From: Rufibacter latericius
GTDB lineage: Bacteria > Bacteroidota > Bacteroidia > Cytophagales > Hymenobacteraceae
Assembly (NCBI RefSeq): GCF_003721515.1
Contig: NZ_RJJD01000003.1
Span: 62,001-126,000 of the forward strand
DNA: 64,000 bases
Reading direction: 5' to 3'
Shown here: positions 17,910 through 26,574 of the stretch, piece after piece
How positions within the stretch are numbered: the first letter of the stretch is position 1
How the letters are laid out: every line of letters starts with the position of its first letter
Translations under genes and position numbers: made by a program
The notes under the pieces: model-generated
What the model saw: the letters and a program-made list of their open reading frames with translations, nothing else
Database searches by the model: none
Told to the model about the DNA's origin: nothing

Positions 17910-19931
17910 ATGCCTAAGGTAACTCCAACTCTACCCTTGCTACAATCCGACAGCTGGTTAACCCCGTACGCGCCACAGATCCTGCAACGACTGGCCCGGT
18001 TTGAACAGAACCAACAATCCATTGCAGAAGATTTTGGCTCTTTGCCAGAGTATGCCTCCTGGCACCACCAGATGGGCCTTCACTATGAACCGGAAAACAA
18101 GGGTTGGCGCTACCGCGAATGGGCTCCTGCCGCTCAGGCACTTTTCCTTATAGGAGATTTCAATTTCTGGGACCGCGGAGCGCATCCGCTGCAAAAGATT
18201 GGAAACGGAATCTGGGAGGTGTTTCTTCCAGAGAGCCAGGTGCAGGTGCAGCACGGCCATCGGTACAAAGTGCACGTTATCGGGGCCACCGGCGAGGGTC
18301 GGGACCGGGTTTCTCCTTTTACCTTCAGAGCCATCCAGGACCCAGAGACCTATGACTTCTCAGGGCAGTACTGGGCTCCGGAGGAATCCTTCTCCTGGAC
18401 CGATGCCTCCTTTGAAAGCAATCAGCTCACGCAACCGCTCATATATGAGTGCCACGTGGGCATGGCGCAGGAGAAACACGGCGTAGGCACCTACCGCGAA
18501 TTCGCCGACCATATTCTGCCCCGCGTGGCGGAGACGGGCTACAATTGCCTCCAGCTGATGGCCCTGATGGAACACCCGTATTACGGCTCCTTTGGTTACC
18601 ACGTGTCTAACTTCTTCGCCCCTACCTCTAGGTTCGGTACTCCCGAGGATTTGAAGTATCTGGTCAACGAAGCGCATCGGCTGGGCATTTCCGTGGTGAT
18701 GGATTTGATCCATGCCCATGCCGTGAAAAACGTAGCCGAAGGCCTTGCTGATTTTGACGGCTCGGGTGGTCAGTATTTTCACCAGGGACCACGCGGGCAC
18801 CATCCGGGTTGGGATTCCAAGCTTTTCAATTACGGAATACCCGAGGTGCGTCGCTTCCTTCTCTCTAATGTGCGGTATTGGTTGGAAGAATTCCATATTG
18901 ACGGATTCCGGTACGATGGGGTAACTTCCATGCTGTACCACCACCACGGCGAGGGCGTAGCGTTTGGCCATTATGACAACTATTTTGATACAAGTGTAGA
19001 CGAAGACGCTATTCTTTACCTACAACTCGCCTCAGAGTTAACTCATGCCTTTACCCCCGGCGCCCTGCTCATTGCCGAGGACATGAGCGGCATGCCCGGC
19101 CTTTGCAGACCCATCCGTGAGGGAGGCATTGGGTTTGATTACCGCCTGGGCATGGGTATCCCAGATTACTGGATCAAAACCCTGAAACACAAACGCGACG
19201 AAGACTGGAACCTGGACGAAATCTGGCATGAACTCACGAATCGGCGCCTCGGCGAAAAAACTGTGGCGTACGCTGAATCACATGACCAATCGTTGGTAGG
19301 TGACAAAACTCTCGCTTTCTGGTTGATGGACAAAGACATGTACTTTCACATGCGAACCATTGACCAAAGTCCTGTGGTAGACCGCGGCGTGGCTCTGCAT
19401 AAAATGATTCGGTTACTTACCATGTCCTTGGGCGGTGAGGCTTTCCTGACCTTCATGGGTAACGAGTTCGGGCACCCTGAGTGGGTGGATTTCCCAAGGT
19501 TGGGCAACAACTGGAGTTACCAGTACGCGCGCCGACAGTGGTCTTTGGTTGACAACCCAGATTTACGGTATCGCCACCTATGGCAGTTTGAAAAAGAAAT
19601 GCTTTCCCTAGCCGAGGGATACGGATTACTGGAACACGGCCCTGCCCAGAAACTGCACCAGGACAACCACAACAACGTGCTTATTTACCAACGGGCCGGG
19701 TTAATCTTTCTGTTCAACTTTCACCCGCAGAATTCCGTCCCCGACTACCGGTTCCCGGTTCTGGCTCCCGGAAGCTACAGCCTGATCCTAACTTCTGACT
19801 CTCCTGAAACCGGAGGACATGACCGGGTAGATACTTCCATCCGGTACTTCACGGTTCCCACAAAGTATGGCCCAAGACTGAGCATTTACCTCCCCAACCG
19901 TACCGCCTTGGTTCTGAAAAGAGAGGACTAA
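17910..19931 (+). CDS. glgB: 1,4-alpha-glucan branching enzyme, GH13_8 (eukaryote-like) type
   Basis: A 673-residue cytosolic enzyme that cuts alpha-1,4 chains and rejoins them through alpha-1,6 bonds. The CBM48 domain is at about 60-145 (GWRYREWAPAAQALFLIGDFNFWDR has the standard pattern). The barrel has nucleophile Asp336 in DGFRYDGVTSMLYHHHG, Glu390 in LLIAEDMSG and the His-Asp pair in AESHDQS. DGVTSMLYHHHG and GSFGYHVSNFFAPTSRFG are marks of the GH13_8 subfamily shared with plant and animal enzymes, rather than the classic GH13_9 GlgB. The length (~670) also fits GH13_8. It lies among glucan genes, divergent from the secreted amylase. Confidence 0.94.
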   Translation: MPKVTPTLPLLQSDSWLTPYAPQILQRLARFEQNQQSIAEDFGSLPEYASWHHQMGLHYEPENKGWRYREWAPAAQALFLIGDFNFWDRGAHPLQKIGNGIWEVFLPESQVQVQHGHRYKVHVIGATGEGRDRVSPFTFRAIQDPETYDFSGQYWAPEESFSWTDASFESNQLTQPLIYECHVGMAQEKHGVGTYREFADHILPRVAETGYNCLQLMALMEHPYYGSFGYHVSNFFAPTSRFGTPEDLKYLVNEAHRLGISVVMDLIHAHAVKNVAEGLADFDGSGGQYFHQGPRGHHPGWDSKLFNYGIPEVRRFLLSNVRYWLEEFHIDGFRYDGVTSMLYHHHGEGVAFGHYDNYFDTSVDEDAILYLQLASELTHAFTPGALLIAEDMSGMPGLCRPIREGGIGFDYRLGMGIPDYWIKTLKHKRDEDWNLDEIWHELTNRRLGEKTVAYAESHDQSLVGDKTLAFWLMDKDMYFHMRTIDQSPVVDRGVALHKMIRLLTMSLGGEAFLTFMGNEFGHPEWVDFPRLGNNWSYQYARRQWSLVDNPDLRYRHLWQFEKEMLSLAEGYGLLEHGPAQKLHQDNHNNVLIYQRAGLIFLFNFHPQNSVPDYRFPVLAPGSYSLILTSDSPETGGHDRVDTSIRYFTVPTKYGPRLSIYLPNRTALVLKRED

Positions 19932-19959
19932 CCGTAAAATGCGCGGGATAAACAGGAGG

Positions 19960-19998
19960 TCGTTTAGAGGCTGTTTTCAGAAAACGGCTCCTAAACGA
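19960..19998. repeat. 39-bp intergenic dyad repeat
   Basis: TCGTTTAGAGGCTGTTTTC and GAAAACGGCTCCTAAACGA, with a further G/C pair outside. It starts 28 bp after the glgB stop. Confidence 0.75.
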
Positions 19999-20116
19999 CT
20001 TTCTGTATTATATGGCTTTACAAATGGAGGTAGAGGCCCTCAGCTTCCTTCCTGAATCTTTATAAAATGAAATGGATACTTGAAGCCCAACATGTAAGAG
20101 CTTGAATCGTCTTCCT

Positions 20117-20182
20117 GAACATACTCTCAAAAGAAAAGCCGCTGCAGGTTTCTGCAGCGGCTTTTCTTTTGAGAGTATGTTC
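20117..20182. terminator. 31-bp perfect hairpin, bidirectional terminator
   Basis: Arms 20117-20147 and 20152-20182 are exact complements (inner GCCGCTGCAG / CTGCAGCGGC, outer GAACATACTCTC) around the tetraloop GTTT. Located between the convergent glgB and GT4 genes. Unusually long for a simple terminator. Confidence 0.85.
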
Positions 20183-20192
20183 TTTATCTAAT

Positions 20193-20235
20193 CTGCCGTT
20201 TTGAAGCTATTTTTTTTAAAACGGCTCTAAAACAG
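20193..20235. repeat. Dyad repeat abutting the GT4 stop codon
   Basis: CTGCCGTTTTGAAGC on the left and GGCTCTAAAACAG on the right, with an 8-T run inside. Ends 4 bp before the GT4 stop, read on the minus strand. Slightly longer than other copies (43 bp). Confidence 0.55.
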
Positions 20236-20239
20236 AAGA

Positions 20240-21601
20240 TTAGTTAACGAGTTTGCCTTGCATTTGCAACACGCTGTGGAGACTTTCCATCACTTGATCG
20301 GCGGTACCAGACCAGGTCAGTTGCTTCACAGCTTTTTGGTTTGCCTCAACTTGCTCCTTGCGCAAATCGGTGTCTTGCAGAAGTTGGAGCACCAGTTCGG
20401 CTAAGCCTGCGGTATCGTTACAATCAGCTACGCTGGCTTGGGGCAATACCTCAGCGGCACCGGTCTGGTGCGTAATCACGACGGGCAATCCGGCCTGTGT
20501 TGCCTCAATGGCAGCCAGTCCGAAAGGTTCAGAAAGTGCCGGTAAGCAGAACACGGTGGAGTTTTTCAACAGGGCCTCGGCTTTAGCCGGTGGCAAGAAT
20601 CCGGTGAAAGTTACCGCATCTTCTATTCCCAAACGTTTCACCATCTGCTTCGCTTCTTCCAGTTGCGGACCGTGGCCGGCAACTACAAAGTTTACCTCTG
20701 GGTCTTGCTTCAGCACTTGCTTGGCTACCTTCAGGAACTGCAACGGACCTTTTTGAGCCACTAAACGCCCTAGGAATGTCACCTGCTTGCGATTAATGGG
20801 GGCCACTGGTGAAGGAGTACCTTTATCAGAACCGTTGTATACCACCTGAACTTTTTTGGCCGGAATGCCATAGCGTTTGGTGATCATGCGGGCCGTTCTG
20901 TCACTTACCGTCAAAATCAGGTCTGCCTCGTTCATGGCCTTGGTTTCCAACTCGTAAATCCAGCCTAGCGGCTCTCCCACCTGACGGTCAAACGAGAGGC
21001 TGTGCACGTGTACAATCAGAGGCACTTTGCGCTGAATCTTTATCTCCATACCGGCCAGGAACGTCATCCAGTCGTGGGCATACACCGCATCGAACTCTTT
21101 GTGTGAAGCCAACCGCGCCGCAAAGCGCGCAAATTGAATCACTTCAAAATTAAGGGTTCCTTTAGTACTCTGCATTACATTGATCTGAGGCTGTCCGTTG
21201 GTGAATTTCTGCGCCACAGAGGTATCAGAAACAGAAGGGCTGGGAGTTTCTGCAACCGGAGTCTCTACCGTAGTTGTTTCTTCTTCCTCTTCCGGGGAGT
21301 TGCTGGAAAGCAGACCCGGTTCTTCATACGGAAACAGAGCAGCAGGAACCCGGTGGGTTGTGGCAAACCGTTCAAAGGTTTTAGCAACGGGTGCTTGTTT
21401 TACCTCGGCTAAGTCAAGGGCATCCAAACCCACGATCTCGGCATGGTGATCTATTGCCATATGATCGGCCTGCGGCACAATCATGGTAAGTTCTACTTGC
21501 TTTGCTAGGGCCTCGGCCAGATGAAAACAGGCCTTGCCCACTCCTCCATTCAAAATAGGTTGGTCTTCCCAACCTAACATTAATACACGCAGTTTTTTCA
21601 T
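20240..21601 (-). CDS. GT4-family glycosyltransferase of the glucan cluster
   Basis: About 453 residues from the ATG at 21601, chosen because MKKLRVLMLGWEDQPILNGG is the usual family start; upstream in-frame ATGs (21616, 21670) would add unrelated residues. GT-B fold: the N-terminal half begins with the G-G-V-G-K acceptor loop, and the C-terminal half holds FLGRLVAQKGPLQFL, the sugar-nucleotide site SEPFGLAAIEATQAGLPVV and GAAEVL. A low-complexity acidic/Thr/Pro insertion (about residues 93-135, containing PEEEEETTTVETPVAETP) interrupts the N-terminal domain. Such GT4 enzymes accompany glycogen synthase in Bacteroidota and may act as an alpha-glucan synthase or primer enzyme. The exact reaction is not established here. 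Confidence 0.86.
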   Translation of the reverse strand: MKKLRVLMLGWEDQPILNGGVGKACFHLAEALAKQVELTMIVPQADHMAIDHHAEIVGLDALDLAEVKQAPVAKTFERFATTHRVPAALFPYEEPGLLSSNSPEEEEETTTVETPVAETPSPSVSDTSVAQKFTNGQPQINVMQSTKGTLNFEVIQFARFAARLASHKEFDAVYAHDWMTFLAGMEIKIQRKVPLIVHVHSLSFDRQVGEPLGWIYELETKAMNEADLILTVSDRTARMITKRYGIPAKKVQVVYNGSDKGTPSPVAPINRKQVTFLGRLVAQKGPLQFLKVAKQVLKQDPEVNFVVAGHGPQLEEAKQMVKRLGIEDAVTFTGFLPPAKAEALLKNSTVFCLPALSEPFGLAAIEATQAGLPVVITHQTGAAEVLPQASVADCNDTAGLAELVLQLLQDTDLRKEQVEANQKAVKQLTWSGTADQVMESLHSVLQMQGKLVN

Positions 21602-22166
21602 TGTAACTAAATTCATCGGACTTCGTAGAGGCACTCCTTGTAAAGATAAGTAATTCACCCCCCAGTACAAGGTTTTCAGAACAGATTTTTCACATTGTTC
21701 ATCCCCTCAAAGCGAAAATTTGCAAACATTCAGTAATAATGCGGTTTTTTATGTGAATTTATACGGTAAAGCCACTTATCTTCACACTCTCTTATGGTTA
21801 TCATTTTTTATTTGGATAATCCTATTTAAATCTACTCTAATGATCACTAGTTTGGGAGTAAACTAGAAGAATACTTCAGAAGTACCATTATGTAGTACGA
21901 AGAAAATGACCAATATTCCATTTATCTCCGTGGCAGTAGGGAAGATCTCAAAGTAGATACTAACTCTAACAATATTCCAGAATTTAAATTTAAAACCAAA
22001 GGCAAATTCATAGGAGCTTTTCCTAACCTGTTTAAAAACGGAACACAAAACGCTCGTCTCGACCGAATAAAAGAGAGTGCCTGTTTAAGCGGTGTTTTTG
22101 GGAAAACACTACTTAAACAGGCACTCTCTTTTATTCGCCGCTTGGTTAAAGCAGTAGTTAACGTTC
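21602..22166. other. 565-bp AT-rich spacer
   Basis: Lies upstream of the GT4 gene and downstream of the GT3 gene, both on the minus strand. Apart from the 22064-22137 hairpin I see only AT-rich sequence that should contain the GT4 promoter. Confidence 0.55.
22064..22137. terminator. 35-bp hairpin with 40-bp dyad core in its loop position
   Basis: The outer arms CGAATAAAAGAGAGTGC (22064-22080) and their exact complement (22121-22137) enclose the dyad core 22081-22120 (CTGTTTAAG...CTTAAACAG). In all, 33 of 35 arm positions pair. It lies 30 bp after the GT3 stop codon and should terminate that gene. Confidence 0.85.
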
Positions 22167-23963
22167 TTAATCCTGGTTTGAACTCAAAGCTAATTGATAG
22201 GCGCGCTCATAATGCACCAAGAGCTTTTTCCAATCAAACATCTCAGACAACCCTTCCACTTTGTTACGCTGGGTAATGCGCTCGCGGCGGTTCATCTCCA
22301 CATAGTCAAAAAGGTGCTGGGTGAGTTGTTCGGCAGAATCATGGAAGCTGCGCTCATGGCGGTCAATCACGTAAATACCTTTGTCGGTGTGCTTTTTCAC
22401 GTTCTTCTTCACGTAATCGCCGAAGCCTGATAAGTCACTGGTCACGGCCGGAATTCCGCTGGCTACGCATTCGAGCGGCGTGTAGCCCCACGGCTCATAG
22501 TAACTCGGGAAAATGCCCAGGTGGCATCCGCGCACAAATTGGCCGTACTCCATCCCGAACAGCGGGTTGGTGGGCGAGATGAAATCGGGGTGGTACACGA
22601 TTTTCACGCGGTCATCGGCGTTGTTCACCAGGTTAGAACTGCGCAGGAAATGCAGGATTTCGTCTGACTGGTCGTTGATCAGGTTATGCGTCACTACGGG
22701 CGGAAGCAGGTGCGTTTTCCAGGATTGGATGGTGCGCCGGTACCGAAGTTTCCAGTAATCGTCTACGTAATCATTCAGGGAAGGCAACTTGTGGTCAGAA
22801 CTGGCGGCGGCATCATAAAACAAGCGCTCCCCTATCTGGTCTTTGATGGCTTCGCAGGTTTCCTGTATTTCCTCCATCAGAGCCTTTGAATGCAGCACAT
22901 GGGGGTTAATGGTAGTGAACGGCTGCTTGGTCACAAAGAACATCACCACGGTCATGTCGCTTTTGGCCTGTTTCATGCGGTGGTTCAGACGGGCTAAGGC
23001 TTCCAGAGTCAGGTCAAACCCTTTGTTCCGGTACTCAAAACGGCCCGAAGTGAACAGGTAGATGGTCTTATCCAGGTCAAAGGGGAAACTCTGGAAAAAG
23101 TGCCCCATCACAAACCGGTGAATCCGCTTTTTATAGGTCAAGTGCAGGTTCTGGAACTCGTGCATGGCCGTGAACCGCCGGATGTTGAGACCGTTTGGCA
23201 AGACCGTGTCAGGAATCCGGTCCAGAAGATAGATACACTCCCGGACGGTTACCTCGCTCACCGTGGTGAATACGTGCGACCCGTGCGCGGCGGCTCGTTC
23301 AATGGATACGGCGGGTTCAATGTTGAAATGCTGCGCTTCCTTCTGCCAATCCACCGAGGTGAGCTGGTCATAGAAGTTGGGGTCGTTCATGGCCAGGTAC
23401 CGGCCCAGCAAGGTAGCGTGGGTTGTGAACACAATTTTCACGGGCACCTGGTTGCGCCGCAGGTCCGGAATGGCTGAACCCACCATCCACTCATGGAAGT
23501 GCGCCACCACCTGGGTTCTGTCTGCCAGCAGCGTGATGAACTGTTTCACCAATTGCCCGAAAGCCAGCACCTGGTGCAGCAGGTCTTCATTGGAGGTGGG
23601 TATTTTATGGTTTTCCCACAAGAAGTACTTGATCTCGCCCAACTGGCCGAAGGCGCTGTACGGGTTGATAAGCACAATACGCGGACGGCCCGTCACCAGC
23701 CAGGTGCCATAGTAACACTCCACGCCCTGCGCCCTGAGATCCTGCACCGCCTGCCCATACACATCTGAATAGTCATCAGAAGGTTCAAACTCGTGGGCGG
23801 CCTGTTGCGGAAAATAAGGTCCTATAAGGCAATACTGGTCTCCCCAGTATTCAATCATGGCGGGTACTTTAGAACGGATTACCGTATAGATGCCACCTAC
23901 TTGGTTACATGCTTCCCAGGCTATTTCCAGAAGGTGCGGGGAGGCAGAAGACAGTTGTTGCAT
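22167..23963 (-). CDS. Glycogen synthase, GT3 (animal/fungal type)
   Basis: A 598-residue enzyme that extends alpha-1,4-glucan using a nucleotide glucose, UDP-glucose in characterised GT3 members. The N-terminus LLEIAWEACNQVGGIYTVIRSK is the hallmark of eukaryotic GYS/GSY synthases, not of bacterial GlgA (GT5). Other blocks are HFHEWMVG, FTTHATLLGRYLA, VFTTVSEVT and FTSGRFEYRNKGFDLTLEA. The E-x7-E region is EPWGYTPLECVASGIPAVTSD. It lacks the Arg-rich allosteric C-terminal tail of yeast and mammalian enzymes, as far as I can see. With the GH13_8 branching enzyme it makes a eukaryote-like glycogen pathway. No glgC is in the window, consistent with UDP-glucose use. Confidence 0.92.
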   Translation of the reverse strand: MQQLSSASPHLLEIAWEACNQVGGIYTVIRSKVPAMIEYWGDQYCLIGPYFPQQAAHEFEPSDDYSDVYGQAVQDLRAQGVECYYGTWLVTGRPRIVLINPYSAFGQLGEIKYFLWENHKIPTSNEDLLHQVLAFGQLVKQFITLLADRTQVVAHFHEWMVGSAIPDLRRNQVPVKIVFTTHATLLGRYLAMNDPNFYDQLTSVDWQKEAQHFNIEPAVSIERAAAHGSHVFTTVSEVTVRECIYLLDRIPDTVLPNGLNIRRFTAMHEFQNLHLTYKKRIHRFVMGHFFQSFPFDLDKTIYLFTSGRFEYRNKGFDLTLEALARLNHRMKQAKSDMTVVMFFVTKQPFTTINPHVLHSKALMEEIQETCEAIKDQIGERLFYDAAASSDHKLPSLNDYVDDYWKLRYRRTIQSWKTHLLPPVVTHNLINDQSDEILHFLRSSNLVNNADDRVKIVYHPDFISPTNPLFGMEYGQFVRGCHLGIFPSYYEPWGYTPLECVASGIPAVTSDLSGFGDYVKKNVKKHTDKGIYVIDRHERSFHDSAEQLTQHLFDYVEMNRRERITQRNKVEGLSEMFDWKKLLVHYERAYQLALSSNQD

Positions 23964-24398
23964 GGGAGGGTCATTTTAGGCCTATTTTACTCAAATTAGG
24001 GTAAAAGGGATATAGAAAAAATAAACTATTTACATTTTTTCAATGGTTTCAGAACATGAATAACAGCTAAAACACCTAACCCTTTCACCCTCAGACCAGA
24101 AGCCTTCTCCATGTATCCCAAAGCTAAACCTTTTTTACAGATTTCATACCTCTCCCCTGCTTCGTACAGATATTTACCCTTCTTTTTCCTTCGGGCGTTA
24201 ATAGAAATGCATTTTCAGAGCAGAATCCAAAGGATTGTAATTCAACACGAAGCCCCTGCAGCTTCCTTCTGCCAAGGCGTTCCTTCCAACTTATTTTTCA
24301 ACCGAAACAAAACAAAAAGGTAGATTTGGTCTATAAGTCAATTCCCGCCGGATGCCCGGTTATTTGTTTTTGACTGAACCACTGTACAAAAGAAAACT
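23964..24398. other. 435-bp divergent promoter region
   Basis: Separates the minus-strand GT3 gene and the plus-strand thioesterase. It carries one weak dyad copy (23971-24010). A 70-codon open frame inside (24111-24323) has no protein-like features. Promoters for both genes should be here, but no confident -7/-33 pair was found. Confidence 0.5.
23971..24010. repeat. 40-bp intergenic dyad repeat, weak copy
   Basis: TCATTTTAGGCCTATTTTAC and AAATTAGGGTAAAAGGGA. It begins 7 bp upstream of the GT3 start codon, an unusual position for the family. Confidence 0.35.
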
Positions 24399-24830
24399 AT
24401 GAGCATTGTTTATGAAGGGCACGTGATCTGGGCCCAGGTGGACGCCAACATGCACCTTCGTCACTCGGCTTACGCCGATTTTGCCGCCCAGGCCCGTATC
24501 TCTATGCTGGACTCTTTGGGGCTGAACTTCAAAGTATTCCAACACCTGAAACTGGGACCAATCCTGTTCCGGGAAGAACTGCAGTACCTGCGCGAAGTGG
24601 GCATCAACGATACCATCAAAATTGAATCGGTGTTGACGAAGTCGCGGCCAGATGGCTCCCGCTGGTCTATAAGGCATGAATTGTACCGCGGAGATGGCGT
24701 AAAAGCCGCCATCATCAACGTTGAAGGTGCCTGGATTGACCTTGCAAAACGCAAGCTTGCCGCCTTGCCCGAGGACTTAGCCCAGAAGTTTATGAGCTTG
24801 CCCCAGGCCGAGGATTTCCAGATGGATTAA
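24399..24830 (+). CDS. Acyl-CoA thioesterase, hot-dog fold (4HBT)
   Basis: A 143-residue hot-dog protein of the YbgC/FadM-like group: MHLRHSAYADFAAQARISMLD matches the conserved helix with the catalytic acidic residue (Asp in YADFAA), followed by the strands GPILFREELQYLREVG and RWSIRHELYR. The family hydrolyses acyl-CoA or hydroxybenzoyl-CoA thioesters. Substrate cannot be read from the sequence. It is a single gene ending 6 bp before a consensus dyad repeat. Confidence 0.87.
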   Translation: MSIVYEGHVIWAQVDANMHLRHSAYADFAAQARISMLDSLGLNFKVFQHLKLGPILFREELQYLREVGINDTIKIESVLTKSRPDGSRWSIRHELYRGDGVKAAIINVEGAWIDLAKRKLAALPEDLAQKFMSLPQAEDFQMD

Positions 24831-24836
24831 AGGATT

Positions 24837-24876
24837 CTGTTTAAGGGCTGTTTTCTTTAAAGCAGCCCTTAAACAG
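24837..24876. repeat. 40-bp intergenic dyad repeat, near-consensus copy
   Basis: Arms CTGTTTAAGGGCTGTTTT and AAAGCAGCCCTTAAACAG pair at 17 of 18 positions around CTTT. It starts 6 bp after the thioesterase stop and probably terminates it. Confidence 0.85.
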
Positions 24877-24938
24877 TTTCAGCACTCAATTTTTTTATTC
24901 CTGCTTTCTCTTCTCGGCGGCCTGCCTAAATTAGGGGC

Positions 24939-26531
24939 ATGATACGTCTCTTTACTCCTCCCCGCCTGGGGTCTGCACCAAGTGCTCCCAGGCTCCTGCT
25001 TCTTTCACTGCTCTTTTCTGCCCAGGTGGGTTTGGCTCAAACCAAAAACCCGGTGGTAGAAAGCATTCTTCAGGAAGCCACCCAAAACTCACAACTGGAA
25101 ACCCTGGCCCATGAACTGATGGACCAGATCGGTCCCCGATTGGTGGGTTCGCCCCAGATGCAGCAAGCCAATGACTGGGCGGTAGCCAAATACAAAGGCT
25201 GGGGCATCTCGGCCAGAAACGAAAAATGGGGCGAGTGGCGCGGCTGGCAACGCGGCCTTTCGCACATTGACATGGTTGCCCCTTGGGTAAAGTCTCTGGA
25301 AGGAATGCAACTGGCCTGGAGCCCCAGCACCAAAGGCAAAGGCGTGACCGCCGAAACCATCACCCTCCCCGAGACAGTGACAGATTCCCTTGCTTTCCAG
25401 AAGTGGCTGCCCACCGTGAAAGGCAAGTTTGTCCTGATCTCCATGCCCCAACCCACTGGCCGCCCAGACTACAACTGGCAGGAATTCGCCACCAAAGAAT
25501 CTTTTGAGAAGATGAAAACCCAGCGCACTGCCCAAACCGAGGCCTGGCGCAACAAAATGACCAAAATGGGTTACACCACCCGTACCTTGCCCGTAGCGCT
25601 GGAAAAAGCAGGAGCCGCCGGGGTGGTGATGTCTAACTGGTCCAATGGATTTGGGGTAAACAAAATCTTCAGCGCCTACACCAAGAAAATCCCGACGGTG
25701 GATATCGCCCTGGAAGATTATGGTTTATTGTACCGCTTAACGGCCTCGGGTCAGAAACCTAAGATCTCGGTACAGGCCGAGTCAAAAGAAAAAGGCACGG
25801 TTCCTACCTTCAACACCATCGCGGAGATGAAAGGGTCAGAGAAACCAGACGAGTACGTGGTGCTCTCGGCCCACTTTGACTCCTGGGACGGCGGTACCGG
25901 CGCCACCGATAACGGCACCGGCACGCTGGTGATGATGGAGGCCATGCGCATCCTTAAGAAAGTCTACCCTAACCCTAAAAGAACTATTCTGGTGGGCCAT
26001 TGGGGCAGCGAGGAACAAGGCCTGAACGGCTCCCGCTCGTTTGTGGAAGATCATCCCGAAATTGTCAGCAAAATACAGGCGGTGTTCAACCAGGACAACG
26101 GCACCGGCCGCGTGGCTAATTTGGGTGGTTCAGGGTTCCTGCACTCGTATGAATACCTGAACCGGTGGTTGGCCCCGGTACCTGAGGCAATCAGGTCTCA
26201 TATTCAAACCAACTTTCCGGGCTCCCCTGCGGGCGGCGGCTCTGATCACTCCTCCTTTGTAGCGGCTGGTGCGCCGGCTTTTTCGCTGAGTTCATTGAGT
26301 TGGTCTTACGGCACCTACACCTGGCACACCAACCGCGACACGTACGACAAGATCGTGTTTGACGATGTGCGCAGCAACGCCATCCTTACGGCTATCTTAG
26401 CGTACATGGCCAGCGAGGACCCCACCACCACTCCCCGCGACCGCAGTGTGTTACCGGCAAACCAACGGACTGGCCAGCCTGGCATTTGGCCTCCCCAAAC
26501 CAAACCCACCCGCAAAGGCGGTTTAGACTAA
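24939..26531 (+). CDS. Secreted M28-family zinc peptidase
   Basis: A 530-residue exopeptidase with a signal peptide ending about residue 34 (AQVGLAQ|TKN). The M28 zinc site is complete: His312 and Asp324 in AHFDSWDGGTGATDNGTG, Glu358/Glu359 in GSEEQGLNGS, the Asp in NQDNGTG near 387, and the His in GGSDHSSF near 434. A PA domain (about 125-280, with KAGAAGVVMSNW) is inserted before the catalytic part, as in aminopeptidase Y-like members. It likely removes N-terminal residues from peptides in the periplasm or outside. The convergent neighbour is another metallopeptidase. Confidence 0.92.
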   Translation: MIRLFTPPRLGSAPSAPRLLLLSLLFSAQVGLAQTKNPVVESILQEATQNSQLETLAHELMDQIGPRLVGSPQMQQANDWAVAKYKGWGISARNEKWGEWRGWQRGLSHIDMVAPWVKSLEGMQLAWSPSTKGKGVTAETITLPETVTDSLAFQKWLPTVKGKFVLISMPQPTGRPDYNWQEFATKESFEKMKTQRTAQTEAWRNKMTKMGYTTRTLPVALEKAGAAGVVMSNWSNGFGVNKIFSAYTKKIPTVDIALEDYGLLYRLTASGQKPKISVQAESKEKGTVPTFNTIAEMKGSEKPDEYVVLSAHFDSWDGGTGATDNGTGTLVMMEAMRILKKVYPNPKRTILVGHWGSEEQGLNGSRSFVEDHPEIVSKIQAVFNQDNGTGRVANLGGSGFLHSYEYLNRWLAPVPEAIRSHIQTNFPGSPAGGGSDHSSFVAAGAPAFSLSSLSWSYGTYTWHTNRDTYDKIVFDDVRSNAILTAILAYMASEDPTTTPRDRSVLPANQRTGQPGIWPPQTKPTRKGGLD

Positions 26532-26534
26532 GCC

Positions 26535-26574
26535 TTGTTTTGGCATTGTTTTCCTGAAAACAGCCCTAAAATAA
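26535..26574. repeat. 40-bp intergenic dyad repeat
   Basis: TTGTTTTGGCATTGTTTTC and GAAAACAGCCCTAAAA around CT. It begins 3 bp after the M28 stop codon and overlaps the next hairpin by 8 bp. Confidence 0.65.

Larger units (their letters stand above)
19932..20239. other. 308-bp convergent spacer filled with three hairpins
   Basis: Contains dyad copies at 19960-19998 and 20193-20235 flanking a 31-bp perfect hairpin at 20117-20182. No coding sequence is seen. Confidence 0.7.

Noticed and set aside
21863-22048. 61-codon minus-strand frame in the GT4/GT3 spacer
   Set aside because: AT-rich and Phe/Ile-rich, with no recognisable features or supporting context.
24111-24323. 70-codon plus-strand frame upstream of the thioesterase
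   Set aside because: Composition is not protein-like and it would occupy the promoter region of two genes.
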